Shown one piece after another: positions 1 through 10,244 of a stretch of 64,000 nucleotides of DNA (positions within the stretch are counted from its first letter, which is position 1; each line of letters begins with the position of its first letter). The notes beneath the pieces were generated by a model. The model was not told where the DNA came from and ran no database searches. It worked only from the letters and a program-made list of their open reading frames with translations. The position numbers and the translations under genes are program-made. The DNA comes from Ricinus communis (Eukaryota > Streptophyta > Magnoliopsida > Malpighiales > Euphorbiaceae), in the NCBI RefSeq assembly GCF_019578655.1, contig NC_063264.1, positions 9,341,213 through 9,405,212 on the forward strand, in the 5' to 3' direction.

Positions 1-240
1 TAATTAATATGTTATTTTTTAAAATTAAAGTCACTATTTAATTAGAAATATAACTTATTAATAAAGAAATTAATAAAAAAAATAAAATTACATATTAATT
101 GAAATTCTATATGTTAAAAATAAATATATATATTAAAATAAAATTTTATTTGTCAAACATTAAGTACACGTATAAAAAAATTTTAAGTTCTAAAGTTAAT
201 ATATATATATATAAATTAATAAATTATTATTAAAATATAT
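1..240. repeat. AT-rich interspersed repeat, left-edge copy
   Basis: This stretch aligns by eye, in the same orientation, with about 63445-63690 at the other end of the window. Shared landmarks in order are a TAATATGT-like start, AACTTATTAATAAA, a TATGTYAAAAATAAATATATAT-type block, an ACACGTAT/ACATACGTAT block, AAAAAAATTTTAG/AAAAAATTTAGG and a TA tract. It has no reading frame. The element class is not recognised; a non-autonomous DNA element is the likeliest guess. Confidence 0.5.
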
Positions 241-299
241 TTAATATAATTTTGTAATGTATAAATAATTATATATCAAAAATATTAATGGAACAATTA

Positions 300-600
300 A
301 TAATTTAGTGGGGAATTTCTCGAAACTTCATCGGGGTGTCGTTTATTGTCCATAATGTTAGTGGTTGAAAGCCGCTACTCGGCTTTCAATTCTTTATCTA
401 CTATTGGTGCGAGTTTAACTGAAAATTAGTAATAAATTAAGTAGAGAAATAATACATATATGTTTATTATTTTTGAGATTTAAATTTTTTTTGATATCTC
501 TCTCTAGTTTTTAACATATAAATTTTTTATTTTGATATGGGTACTATTTTTTATATATAGAATTTAAATTTAAATGTAATTTTATATATTTTTATTATTT
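300..600. other. Non-coding stretch with a 10-bp perfect hairpin
   Basis: No gene is visible. Positions 365-374 and 380-389 form a perfect 10-bp inverted repeat (TTGAAAGCCG, 5-nt loop, CGGCTTTCAA) inside a short island of higher GC. There is no T-run or other context giving it a role. The rest is AT-rich. Confidence 0.4.
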
Positions 601-1050
601 AATTAATTAAACGTTCCTTCTAATCTTAAGAGATAATATATTACTAATAAATTAATTTTTTAACTAGATAAATAATTATTTTAAAAAATAGCATATTATA
701 TTAACTAACCAATTAGTTTTCTAATTAGATAATAACTTTAATTATAAAAATTAATAATTTTAGATATTATATTCATTAATAAATAATTTTTAATTCTAAA
801 AATAGTAATATCAATTGTATTGATAGTTTAATTTATATAATATTAGAACCGATGAATAAATACTTTTAAAAAATAGTTTATTGATAGTATTATTTTAAAA
901 ATAATATTAATAAATATATTTTATTAATTTAATATATAAATAAAAATTTCTAATAAATTAAAAATAATTAATTTATTATTATTTTTATAATTATTATAAA
1001 TTAAATATTAAATAATTGATTAAATTATATTTATAAATTTAATTTTATGA
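600..1050. repeat. Inverted copy of the AT-rich interspersed repeat
   Basis: Read on the minus strand, this segment resembles 63040-63475. Examples are TAATAAATTAATTTTTT, AACTAGATAAATAATTATT and the block around 780-850, whose complement matches AATATTATATAAATTAATACTATTAATA...GATATTA. Together with the direct copy at 1-240 it suggests the family is arranged head-to-head here. No coding potential. Confidence 0.4.
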
Positions 1051-1559
1051 TAACCTTGCAATCGTAGAATAAACTACTACTAGATATTCATTGACAGTAA
1101 TAAACTTAGTATATAGCCGGCCCGCCACTCAACTTCAAGAAGATCAATTAAGACCAATAATTTGGACCAACCAAATTAAAGAATATGGGCTGGCTGCATA
1201 TATACAGCTGATGCTTCTAAAACCTCATGCTTAGACATGCAAGAAGATTATTAAAATATGATTTTAAAATTAAAAATAGTATGTTATTTTAATTTTAGGA
1301 ACAAATTGGCGTTCATTAATTAATTAGTTAAAAATAATATTTTAATATGCTTCTAAAACCTGCATATATGTTGTTTTCTTTGAACCTAATATTATAAAAA
1401 TGCTTCTAAAACCTCATGCTTAGATATGTTCAAAAAAAAAAAAAAAAAATCAAAATTTTTTTTTAAAAATATGCAAGAAGATTATGTGGTCAAAATAGTT
1501 GCTGTCTACACACGTGTAACTTATTAGGAATAATTTGTGCCGGTCAATGCCTTCTCGAT

Positions 1560-1860
1560 ACATTTAGACTCAGTTTTTTTTTATATTGGACTGTGGTTAT
1601 TGTTATTTTGATTATAAAATTAAATTTACAGATATAATTTTTAATAAATTTTTAATATTTACTGTATTTATATATTTTATAAAAATAGTAGATTAATTAT
1701 TTTTAATGTCTTTAATTTTTTTAAGATTTTATTAATGTAATAATATAAAATTTTATATTTAAAATATTTATTTATTATTTCTAATATTATATAAATTAAT
1801 ACTATTAATATAATTGATATTACTATTCTTTTAAAATTAGAAATGATTTTGACAGGTAGC
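1560..1860. repeat. AT-rich interspersed repeat copy
   Basis: This block runs GATTATAAAATTAAATTTA, then TAATTATTTTTAA, TAATAATATAAAA, and AATATTATATAAATTAATAC followed by TATTAATATAATTGATATTA. The same order of words occurs at 63050-63260, and it is inverted at 770-870. Same unclassified family as the window edges. Confidence 0.45.
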
Positions 1861-2216
1861 TTGGCATAATAGCAGTTGGGGCTCTATGATCTTTGCATAA
1901 TATACTAAATTGATTTCTGGTGGATTCTAGTTGTTCATAATAATGTAATTTTTCTTTAATTACTATGGAGATTTATAGAATCAGAGTTGAATTTACATAA
2001 AATATTTTATTTATTTTTATCTGAAATGGGCATCAATTTTTGGCTTGGTAAGATAATTAATCAGTCATTGGTAAATCATAAATATGGCTTGGTCAGATTA
2101 TGTTGCATCAAATTCATTGGAATCAAGCAGGTCATAATGAGCTGATGATGCTTAATAAACCTCATGCTTAGACAAGGTCTAGATTGGTGTCTGTCTTGGT
2201 CAAATTATTTGAGTAT

Positions 2217-2217
2217 G

Positions 2218-2271
<54 letters not shown>
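2217..2271. repeat. (TA)n microsatellite
   Basis: An almost pure AT/TA dinucleotide tract of about 55 bp. Similar tracts lie at 9563-9606, 14853-14904, 29641-29677, 29815-29846, 30365-30418, 49403-49428 and 63641-63673. Confidence 0.9.
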
Positions 2272-2275
<4 letters not shown>

Positions 2276-3047
2276 GAGACAAAGATTAATTGCACCGGGA
2301 ACTAGAAACTGAAAACAAATTATATTTACTTAATCAGTAAATTCAAATATCATATTAGCAATTAAACTTTGACAAGCTATCTCTAATTAGCTTTGAGAAC
2401 TACCCATCAAAAAAAATAATTCCTGTTTCTATTAAAAAATTTCAAGCTGATGCTCCAAAACCATCATGCTTACACTAGCTTTGATTGGTCTAAGCATTAA
2501 GGATCTTAAGAGTTGTTTAAAAGTTTTTAAGTCTATTTTCTCTGCTTTTTGCTTTACAATGGTTGAAGAACTTACAATTAGTTATGCAAGAAAAGAAAAT
2601 AAGTACAGGGCCAAGATTCTTCATGACTTTGCTGGGTACCTATTTGGCAATTGACTGGAAATCTGTTTCCTGTTGTAAAATAGTGAATGTTATTTGGCCC
2701 TTCTAAGCCTAAGGTTTTATATATTGATATAGAAAATGTTGCCATGCCAGGCTTTTTCCTAGCCTCCTAGGCAAAATGATGGTAACTTTCATGAAGCTGA
2801 AAGTTTTTTACTGCTTCCGTGTCTGACCATAATACCAACAAATTTCAGAGATCTGAATCCATCCGCAAAGCTAGTAGCATTACGTGAATAGGAAGAATGG
2901 GTGTTTTTGCCTAGAAATTAAGCTGCAGATCTTGCTTTTATACAAGAACTGTTTATAAGTACAGGGTACAAAATCCATTAACTAATGATTCAACACTCCA
3001 ATACAAAAGTAAGTAGTTAAGGCAAGCTGCTATCTAATAGTGATCCT
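2272..3047. other. Intergenic and presumed 3' flank of S-receptor kinase pseudogene 1
   Basis: No supported gene. A 62-codon plus-strand frame at 2466-2654 begins inside the last copy of the 30-bp dispersed repeat and matches nothing I know, so it is not called. The right part, 2700-3047, lies downstream of the minus-strand kinase stop codon and would be its 3' untranslated region. Confidence 0.4.
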
Positions 3048-3641
3048 CTAACGAGCCTCTACATGTGAGAATGACAACCCATTGGTAGAAAATGACTCAA
3101 ACATACTAGATGAAGATTCTGTTTGAAGTGAATCTTTTTCCTTGCAAGTTTCTGTGGGCTGAGGCAATGGAATTTCGCTGCCTAACATCAAAACCACAGA
3201 TGACATGCATGGCCTGTCATCAGTATGCTGTTGAACACATAACAGACCAATATGGTAACATCTCTTCAATTGAGAGATACTGCATGAATCCCCAATAATG
3301 AATCAACTAATTCTATGGATTTGCCTTCTTTCCATAAATTCCATGCCTAAAACATCGTAAGAAATATCTTTAATTAGTGCATATATAGAAAAGCTGATAG
3401 GAAAGAAATAGGCAAAGAATAAGGTTCTGACTAGCATATGGATGATATAACCCTCTACTTCTCTTCCCACTTATTATCTCCAACACTAGTACCCCAAAGG
3501 TAAAAACGTCGGATTTCACTGAAAAAATCCCAAGCATATTCTGGCGCCATATATCCACTATAAAACAATTTACAAGTGAAGCTGATTAATTTTGAGATAA
3601 AGTAAACTATATAAAAGCTTGGTGTATATATAAGAAGTTTA

Positions 3642-5856
3642 CAGTACAACCTCGATAAATTAATATTTAATAAATTAATAACATCGACTAAATAATAATT
3701 TTTTTCGATCCCGATTTAGGCCAATGGGATAAAATAATAATTTTGCTAAATTTATAAGATAATAATTTTTAAAAAAATTTCTTAAAGCCCATTGAAAATA
3801 TAAAATAATAATTTATTAAATACATATGAAAATTACATATACTATATAAACTCATAAAATAAAGCACTTTCTAGATAACTTCTATTTTTAAATTTTATTC
3901 TTTTCTAAAATATGTATCTATAATTAATTGTTTCTTCTTTGCAAGTGAACTAAATTCAATTTCATCTTTAATCATTTGCAAAGCGTAGACCACATATGGT
4001 ATATTTTTCTCATGTTGAAGCAAGTAATTTTTCAAGGTCTCTACCGCAAGAAAAGCCTCTTTTGGAGAAACATGTGGTAAAACATTACTATCATTTGAAT
4101 CTTGATCGTCATTAGCTGACACACCCATTACTCCTTCATTAATTTTTTCATTTGTTAGTGATTCCATTAAAGCTTCATTTTCACTAGGATATTTCAAAAT
4201 CTGCTCGATGTTCATGGCATTTCTATAGTGCGGATTAGAAATAATTTCTTCAAGTCCATGAATCCCTTTAACGTTAGCAATTTCTTATTCTAGAGGCATA
4301 CCTTCCTCGGATAGAATTTTGCAATGTTTGAAACAATTTGCAATAGTTATTGTCTTCACCTTAATATTCCAAGCAGCATTAATAAAATTGATAGCATCTA
4401 GCACATTAATTTTTTCAGGATTTATTGCTCCCATCTTATAGCCTTCCAAAATACTAGAATAAAAACGATGCCGATAATAAACCTTAAGTGTTCGAATAAT
4501 TTCAGCATCACATGGTTGATTTTTGATGTTGTATTTGGAGGCAAAAAGAATAATTCAATATTTCTCAAGCCTTCGATAATCTTGGGATGGACTGAGCAAT
4601 TGTCTATGATAAGCAGCAGTTTTCTACCGGTCATTCTATTGTCAAACCAATGAAAAAATTCTTGAAAAAGTAATCCAGTCATCAATGCTTTCTTGTTGGC
4701 TCGATAATGACAATTAAGATTGCAATATTCATATTTTTAAAGCATATGGGATTAGCAAACTTACAATAATCCACAAAGGTACTTTATCTGAACCATCTTC
4801 ATTGCAACAAACAGCAACAGTAAGTCTTTCCTTTTGTTCCTTTTTTGTTCTTCTAATTGCTTTGTAGCTAGTGAATGATCAGCTTGCAAACAATAAAAAT
4901 AATCCTGTTTCATCCATATTATAAATAGCCTTCGAATGAAACTTGTCCAATTTAGCTTGAATTTCAGATAAAGCATTTTAAATACTCTCCATGACAACTG
5001 AACCACTTTCACCGAATTTCCAATAAGACTTAATTCCATGTCTCGCCTTGAACCACTCTAGCCAACCACTTGAGAAATTAAAGTCTGAATCTGCATCACC
5101 ATACATTTTATGTGGAAACTCTTTTGCTTTAGTTTGAATAATTTCTCCGGTCATGTTCACTTTCTCTTAATATTGGAGAAACCATTCATACAATACATTT
5201 TCTAATTCAGGATATTTGGCTGATTTGTACCTTTTAACATTGCTATTTGTTATATCTTTTGACAAATATTCTGCTGACCTTTTGAGAGTATTTGATATTG
5301 TTCCTTGGTTGAGGGAGAAACCAAACTTTTATTGAACCCATTGTTACAAATCTCTTTGACTTAAATATGGATGCTCATTTTTGTACTCACATAATGCTTT
5401 TCGCATCTCATCTATTAATGTAGATTTTTTTTACATCTTTTAAATGAGAAGCCATAGAGGAGAAGATACATATGTTACATTTTGATATATGAAATTAAAG
5501 TGCATATTTCTATTTATAAACATTTTATTGTGCACTTGAAACACTTCATATTCTAATGAACGTACATATATGTATTGCATTTTAAACCACATTATTTCCA
5601 AAATTAGCTCTGATACAATGCACCATCGTCCACCATGCATCTAGAATATCAAAGATCATTTCTAAATTCTTTAATTCCTTCATTAATTTTATATGAATTT
5701 AATAAAAAATGATATATAAAATATTAACTATTCTCTAAAATAATAAATATTAACTTATCGATAAATTAATAAAATATTAATTTATCGATAAAATAATAAC
5801 CTCTATAAGATAATTTTTTCTAGTCCCAAGATTATTATTTTATAGAGATTCTATTG
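3642..5856 (-). mobile_element. Pogo/Tigger-like (Tc1/mariner superfamily) DNA transposon
   Basis: A 2.2-kb insertion bounded by TA at 3640-3641 and 5857-5858, the target duplication expected for this superfamily. The ends are imperfect inverted repeats: the left reads CAGTACAACCTCGATAAATT, and the right, complemented, reads CAATAGAATCTCTATAAAAT. Subterminal regions on both sides are full of ATAATAATTT words. The interior encodes a broken pogo-type transposase on the minus strand. Placement relative to the host gene is unusual: the right-hand TA is the TA of the GTA at the start of the kinase intron, so the donor GT survives but its downstream context changes to GTACAA. Confidence 0.85.
3895..5455 (-). 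pseudogene. Pogo-like transposase (CENP-B HTH plus DDE domain), decayed
   Basis: It would cut and rejoin the element's own ends. The presumed start is the ATG at 5453-5455, followed by a frame that breaks within 15 codons. Downstream pieces, in order, are: a CENP-B-type DNA-binding region (about 5160-4980, with NMTGEIIQTKAKEF and WLEWFKARHGI); the DDE-domain entry NMDETGLFY-like (about 4950-4900, here W in place of N); LLIIDNCSVHP with the second catalytic Asp (about 4600-4630); and FLPPNTTSKI (about 4530). A C-terminal acidic piece runs 4215-3895. Several frameshifts and stops separate the pieces, so no active enzyme is possible. Family assignment rests on the IDNCSVHP and MDETGLFY signatures and on the TA target site. 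Confidence 0.8.
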
Positions 5857-6649
5857 TACTATGTTCCAACCACCCTATTTGTATTTCTTTCAATCTGTTC
5901 ACCTTCAAAAGTTCTCGCCATACCAAAATCTGAAATTTTCAGGTTCATCTCCTTATCAAGTAAGATGTTACTTGCTTTGAGATCTCTATGTATACTCCTC
6001 AATCTTGAATCTTGATGTAGATAAAGAAGTCCCTTAGCAATCCTACAGATAATGCTATTGCCTAGTCTAGTATTTTACTTCTTATTTGATCTAGTATTAT
6101 CCAAAGTATAGCATTGACAATATGTTATATACATATATATTTATTATATTGTTACATTATGCCAATAGAATTTATTAGGTATTGAGCGATATAAACTAAA
6201 AATGAAGGAGTTTAGGCTTTTGTTTGACATGTACTCATAAACAAGCATTTTCTCCTCTCCTTCAATGCAACAACCAAGAAGCTTTACAAGATTTCGATGC
6301 TAAAGTTTAGCAATTAATATGACTTCATTTTTGAACTCACTTAATCCTTGTATAGAACTCCTTGATTACTTCTTTACAATAACTTCTCTTTCATCCATTA
6401 GTGTATCTTGTAAGAATAGCAATTTTTTATCAGCGACAATTGTGCTTTTCTTATCAAACAAGTGCCTAATCATTCTGAAGGACAATAATAAATTTTGAAT
6501 AAGAAAGTTTACTTTGTAAACAGGTCCAAAACCACCTTCTCCTATTTGTTTTTGATTGAGAAGTTATTGATGGCATTAGCTATGGAAGATAATTCAAAGA
6601 GTGGTATCTCCATTTCTTCATTTTGCACATTGTTGTTCTAATTGCTTAG

Positions 6650-8060
6650 TATATTGATATATGTTCGATACATCCCTTACAATTGGTTACAGTAGCAATA
6701 ACGGAAGCGACATAAATCATTGGATACATTCTTTTCAATTGGTTACCCGCACTAATAATGGAAGCAGCAAAAATCAATGGATTCATGATAAGTTCCTCGC
6801 ACCAAAATAAAATAAAGAAATGATTAATGATACAATCAATCAATAAAGCATGACTTGATTATTTATTCTATTAAAATGATTTTTTTGGATCGTATTTTGT
6901 TATAAAGTAACTCCATTAATTGATTTAGAACATTTATTTTTCGATAGTATCTATCGATAATTTCAAAGTTATATGAGGACATTCTTCGATTTCTTTTTCC
7001 TAGATGCAATAATATATATTTTCTAGTATAGAAATATATAAATGTTGACTAATCTGATTAACTTTGAACTTGGTAAAATGAAATAGTTGAATAATTGAAA
7101 AATAAGATTATTCAAGAATACAAGTCGAATGCCAAGATTACACATTGAATTTCTGGTAATAGCCCCATAATCAAAAAAAGTGTTTATCATTGTTCTAGAA
7201 GAGATAAAACAAAAGATAGGATAGAGCTATGATAGTTATTGTATGAGGGCTACCTAATGCTAGATGCGGAGGTGCATAATAGATCGATGTGAACACCATG
7301 AACACCCATCAATAAATTAAGAAATGTAATTGTAAATATTTAGTAGAAATTTATTTCAATAGTAAAATCCCATATTAGAGTTCCACTTTTAAGTTTTAAC
7401 TAGTTCCTTAAATAAGGTAAATTATATTTAAAATATTAAAATAAAAATTAATGAGAAAATGTATAATGTAGTAAAAATTATTAATTATATTACTACATCT
7501 TTTAATTAATTCCTTGAATGAAGTATAAGAAAAGAAAGAAAACATTTATCACATTTTTTTTAATATCCCATGACTTCAGTTTTAAAGTTAAATTAAATTT
7601 TATAAAATTGTGAGATAACAAAGGCAAAACGGATTGCTATGTTATTTTAATCACTTTCTTTCGCCTTGAGAACTTGTTCATCAACTCTAAGTTGATGAAT
7701 TCTTTTGCTAGATCACTCTCATAAATCCTAAATTCCTCTTCAACACAATGTTAATTTCCATGAATCGAAAAAGCAATTAAATCTTTTATAGATAAATTGA
7801 CAACACTAATATAAGTATAATACCCAACAATAATCATTACTACCTATACACCAAAGAAATAAAATGAGTGGCACATATTATTGGTTTTAATAATAAACTT
7901 ACCTATCAATCATCTATATTCAAGTGAAAATACTCATAATTCACTAACATATTCATATAAAAACTAGATAATTATAATTATATAGTATTCTTTTGCTAAA
8001 TTTTATTTTTAATTTTTTAATGGTTCCCCTTAAAATAAAAACAAGCTTTTCTTCAATTGC
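6650..8060. other. Intergenic, no gene recognised
   Basis: This is where the transmembrane and extracellular exons of kinase pseudogene 1 should be. I see none. A near-duplicate pair of about 45 bp lies around 6672-6720 and 6730-6780 (CAATTGGTTAC...GAAGC...AAATCA...GGAT), inside a 65-codon minus frame that matches nothing. The remainder is AT-rich without signals. Confidence 0.4.
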
Positions 8061-8157
8061 ATATCAAAATCAATAGTTGAAGAAAGAAGATTTGCACATG
8101 CACAAATAACTAGCAAACAAACATCAGATAAGATACTTGAAATTGTGAGGCACTTTA

Positions 8158-8209
8158 ATCCCACATTGAAGAACTGTAAACCAGAAGTAGCAAACAAGAA
8201 GTATAAAAA
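8158..8209 (+). promoter_or_regulatory. U1 copy A promoter: USE and TATA box
   Basis: The upstream sequence element ATCCCACATTG lies at 8158-8168 and the TATA box TATAAAAA at 8202-8209. The gap of 33 bp is the spacing known for plant snRNA genes read by RNA polymerase II (polymerase III genes have about 10 bp less). The TATA box lies 32 bp before the first base of U1. Confidence 0.85.
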
Positions 8210-8233
8210 AAGAGCAAATAGTACCTGGCAAAC

Positions 8234-8392
8234 ATACTTACCTGGACGGGGTCAATGGGCGATCAAGAAGGTCCATGGTCTAGAGAGTTGGCCTCCATCG
8301 CACTTAGGAGGTGCACCTGTCTAAGGTCTCCCCAAGTGGGAGAGCCTACGTCATAATTTGTGACAGTGGGGGCTTGCGTCCGCGCAGCCCCT
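8234..8392 (+). ncRNA. U1: U1 spliceosomal snRNA, copy A
   Basis: U1 base-pairs with 5' splice sites at the first step of intron recognition. The gene starts with ATACTTACCTGGACGGGGTC, whose ACTTACCTG is the splice-site-pairing region. Loop I is GATCAAGAAG (the U1-70K binding loop, plant form), flanked by a stem that pairs apart from one G-U. The Sm site AATTTGTGA lies at 8355-8363 (its last base differs from the usual G). The terminal stem-loop GGGGGCTTGCG-TCCG-CGCAGCCCC ends about 8392. The length of 159 nt suits a plant U1. A clear CA-N-AGTNNAA 3' box is not obvious. The USE and TATA are correctly placed, so transcription is plausible. Confidence 0.93.
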
Positions 8393-8664
8393 ATCAATTA
8401 GCAACTTCAACTGTTTTTGGTATTTGAGACTTGAGAGTGAGTCTAGCAACAAGTATTTGAGACTTGAGAACTTCGGAATGAAACCGTGTGAAAAGAAAGG
8501 GGACAAGTTGATATTTAACTAATCAAAAGCTTTTAAATATTAAATGTTAACACAAAAATTTTCTTATTTCATTCATTCAATCCTTGCTTCTTAAATAGAA
8601 GTCTTGGAGCAGCACAAAAAAAGTATATTCTATGCTGAGAAAAGAATTAGAAGCTGAGCAGCAA

Positions 8665-8800
8665 AGGATCAGACGTCCTTGCCCGAGTGGGGTAATCCAA
8701 CACCTTCACCGCTGATTTTTAATTTATTGAGATGTGCCTAGAGATGTTAGGTTCTGAATTCGAACACCAATCACACCTTATATAACCGAGAAAAAAAATC
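8665..8800 (+). mobile_element. Possible tRNA-derived SINE
   Basis: TTGCCCGAGTGGGGTAA at 8679-8695 resembles the A box and D-arm of leucine/serine tRNAs. GGTTCTGAATTCGAACACC at 8750-8768 resembles a B box. The spacing, about 60 bp, is normal for a polymerase III promoter. The segment cannot fold into a normal tRNA cloverleaf, so a SINE relic is the better reading. No target duplication was recognised. Confidence 0.35.
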
Positions 8801-9561
8801 ACAAGTATAACCATCACTCAAATGCATTGTAATTACTGCATATGGGTTTGATTACAAACCCATTTTATTAGCGATGGGAATCAGTTCTTACAATCTTAAT
8901 ATAATTATAATATGCCAACAATAAAATATATCTCAAAAAGGCGAGAAAATAAAAAGAAATAGCGAAAAAATCTACTCAAATGCACCCAAAAATAGACCTA
9001 AACAACTCAATTGCAAGTGAAAAAATTCCAAGATCAAAGTACAAGAAATCATAATTTGATCAAGCTAATAAACTAAGATACTGAAAGAATAAATACATTA
9101 CTGTAATCAGCAACTAATTTTTTTTTAGATTCTATTTTAATTAAATATATCTATTTATGTATATTTATTATTGTACTATATGTTAGACTATCAATTCGAT
9201 TCGAACGGATAAAACAGATCAATTTGTTTAAATTTAAACTTTTACCTCATTATAAATAGATTCCCTTTATGATCCAAACATATTTATCAACAACCTAAAA
9301 GTTGGATTAGATAATCCAGAGAATTGTCAGCTTTTATTTTATGCATCATGAGTCGCCTTGTGTTGAACTACTGTTCACACACTTCCTTTTGACAACACCT
9401 TGACATCGGTAGCTTGAAAAGCAATGCTATGTCCGCATGCATAGACTTCTTAGTCCCTCCTGACCTATGTAATAAGGCAACTCTCCACGTCAGATTTTTT
9501 TTTTTTCATTTTAACAAATAAAAACAGATGATTTGCTATGTTTTCGTAAAATACGTTGAAC

Positions 9562-9609
<48 letters not shown>

Positions 9610-10244
9610 ACAATTCTCTAGTTCAATCCGGAGAAAATATGTATTTTTAGGTTGGATAATTCGTCATATCTGAATTTTTTGTTTACTAAAGGAACAATAT
9701 TATTAAAATTTTAATTTACGTATATTTAAACTTTATCTTTTTGGTAATAAAAAAATATTTTTGTCAATATATACAGACGTATTGAATGAAGACACATGTT
9801 AATAAGTGTTAAATTATTAGAAAAAAATAAATTTTTAAGTGTCTCTTAAATTATATAAAAAATTAGAGTGTTAAACTAATTAAATGAAAAAATTTCCAAA
9901 GGATATTCTCTTTATGGAGTAAGAGCCTCATTTGTAGACGAAGGATATTCGTCTAAAGTCCAATGCAAATATGCTTATAAATTCGCTTTTCATCCCTAAA
10001 TAAGATACATTCTTATGACTGCAAACAAAAATTACACGCTCCACACGATTTCAGTTCTTCATGCGATTTGAAGTTGCAAATCGCGTTGTTGAAGCAACAC
10101 CAACCGTACTATTGTAGTTATTGTCAGGAAAAGTCCCTACATATGCATAATGGAGATTCACTTGATAATAGAAAGAGTGAACAAGAATGTGAAGAGCAAT
10201 GCTGCCAACTTTGCCATATTAAAACCCTTATAATTTACCTCCTA
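8800..10244. other. Intergenic, no gene recognised
   Basis: AT-rich sequence with a (TA)n tract at 9563-9606. A 62-codon plus frame at 10068-10256 overlaps the end of kinase pseudogene 2 on the other strand and looks like chance. Confidence 0.4.

Larger units (their letters stand above)
1207..2475 (+). repeat. Dispersed 30-bp direct repeat, five copies
   Basis: A word close to GCTGATGCTTCTAAAACCTC followed by ATGCTTAGAC occurs at 1207-1236, in part at 1347-1362, at about 1399-1425, at 2140-2172 with small changes, and at 2446-2475. Two of the copies (1207 and 1399) are followed by ATGCAAGAAGATTAT-like sequence. Spacing is irregular, so this is not a simple tandem array. The intervening 1.2 kb holds no gene. 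Confidence 0.55.
3048..6640 (-). pseudogene. G-type lectin S-receptor-like kinase, kinase half only, pseudogene 1
   Basis: This is the relic of a serine/threonine receptor kinase of the S-domain family; only the intracellular part remains. On the minus strand, from 6640 down, these are readable: the glycine-rich loop (GEGGFGPVY, 6490-6560), [11 protein letters not shown] (about 6260-6310), the catalytic loop [12 protein letters not shown] (about 5950-6000), DFGMART (about 5910), GYMAPEYA (about 3530-3557), the C-lobe motif LLCVQQHTDDRP, and the stop at 3048-3050. Breaks: a one-base deletion just before GEGGFG; a TAG stop replacing Gln in AKLQHRN; frameshifts after PEYA and before the final helix (about 3270-3280); and a 2.2-kb transposon in the intron between exons DFG and APE. 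No lectin, S-locus or PAN domains lie upstream. Exon joints match pseudogene 2 (10245-13796), so the two are tandem duplicates. Not functional. Confidence 0.85.

Noticed and set aside
8679..8768. tRNA gene
   Set aside because: A- and B-box-like words are present, but acceptor and anticodon stems do not form; a SINE relic is more likely.
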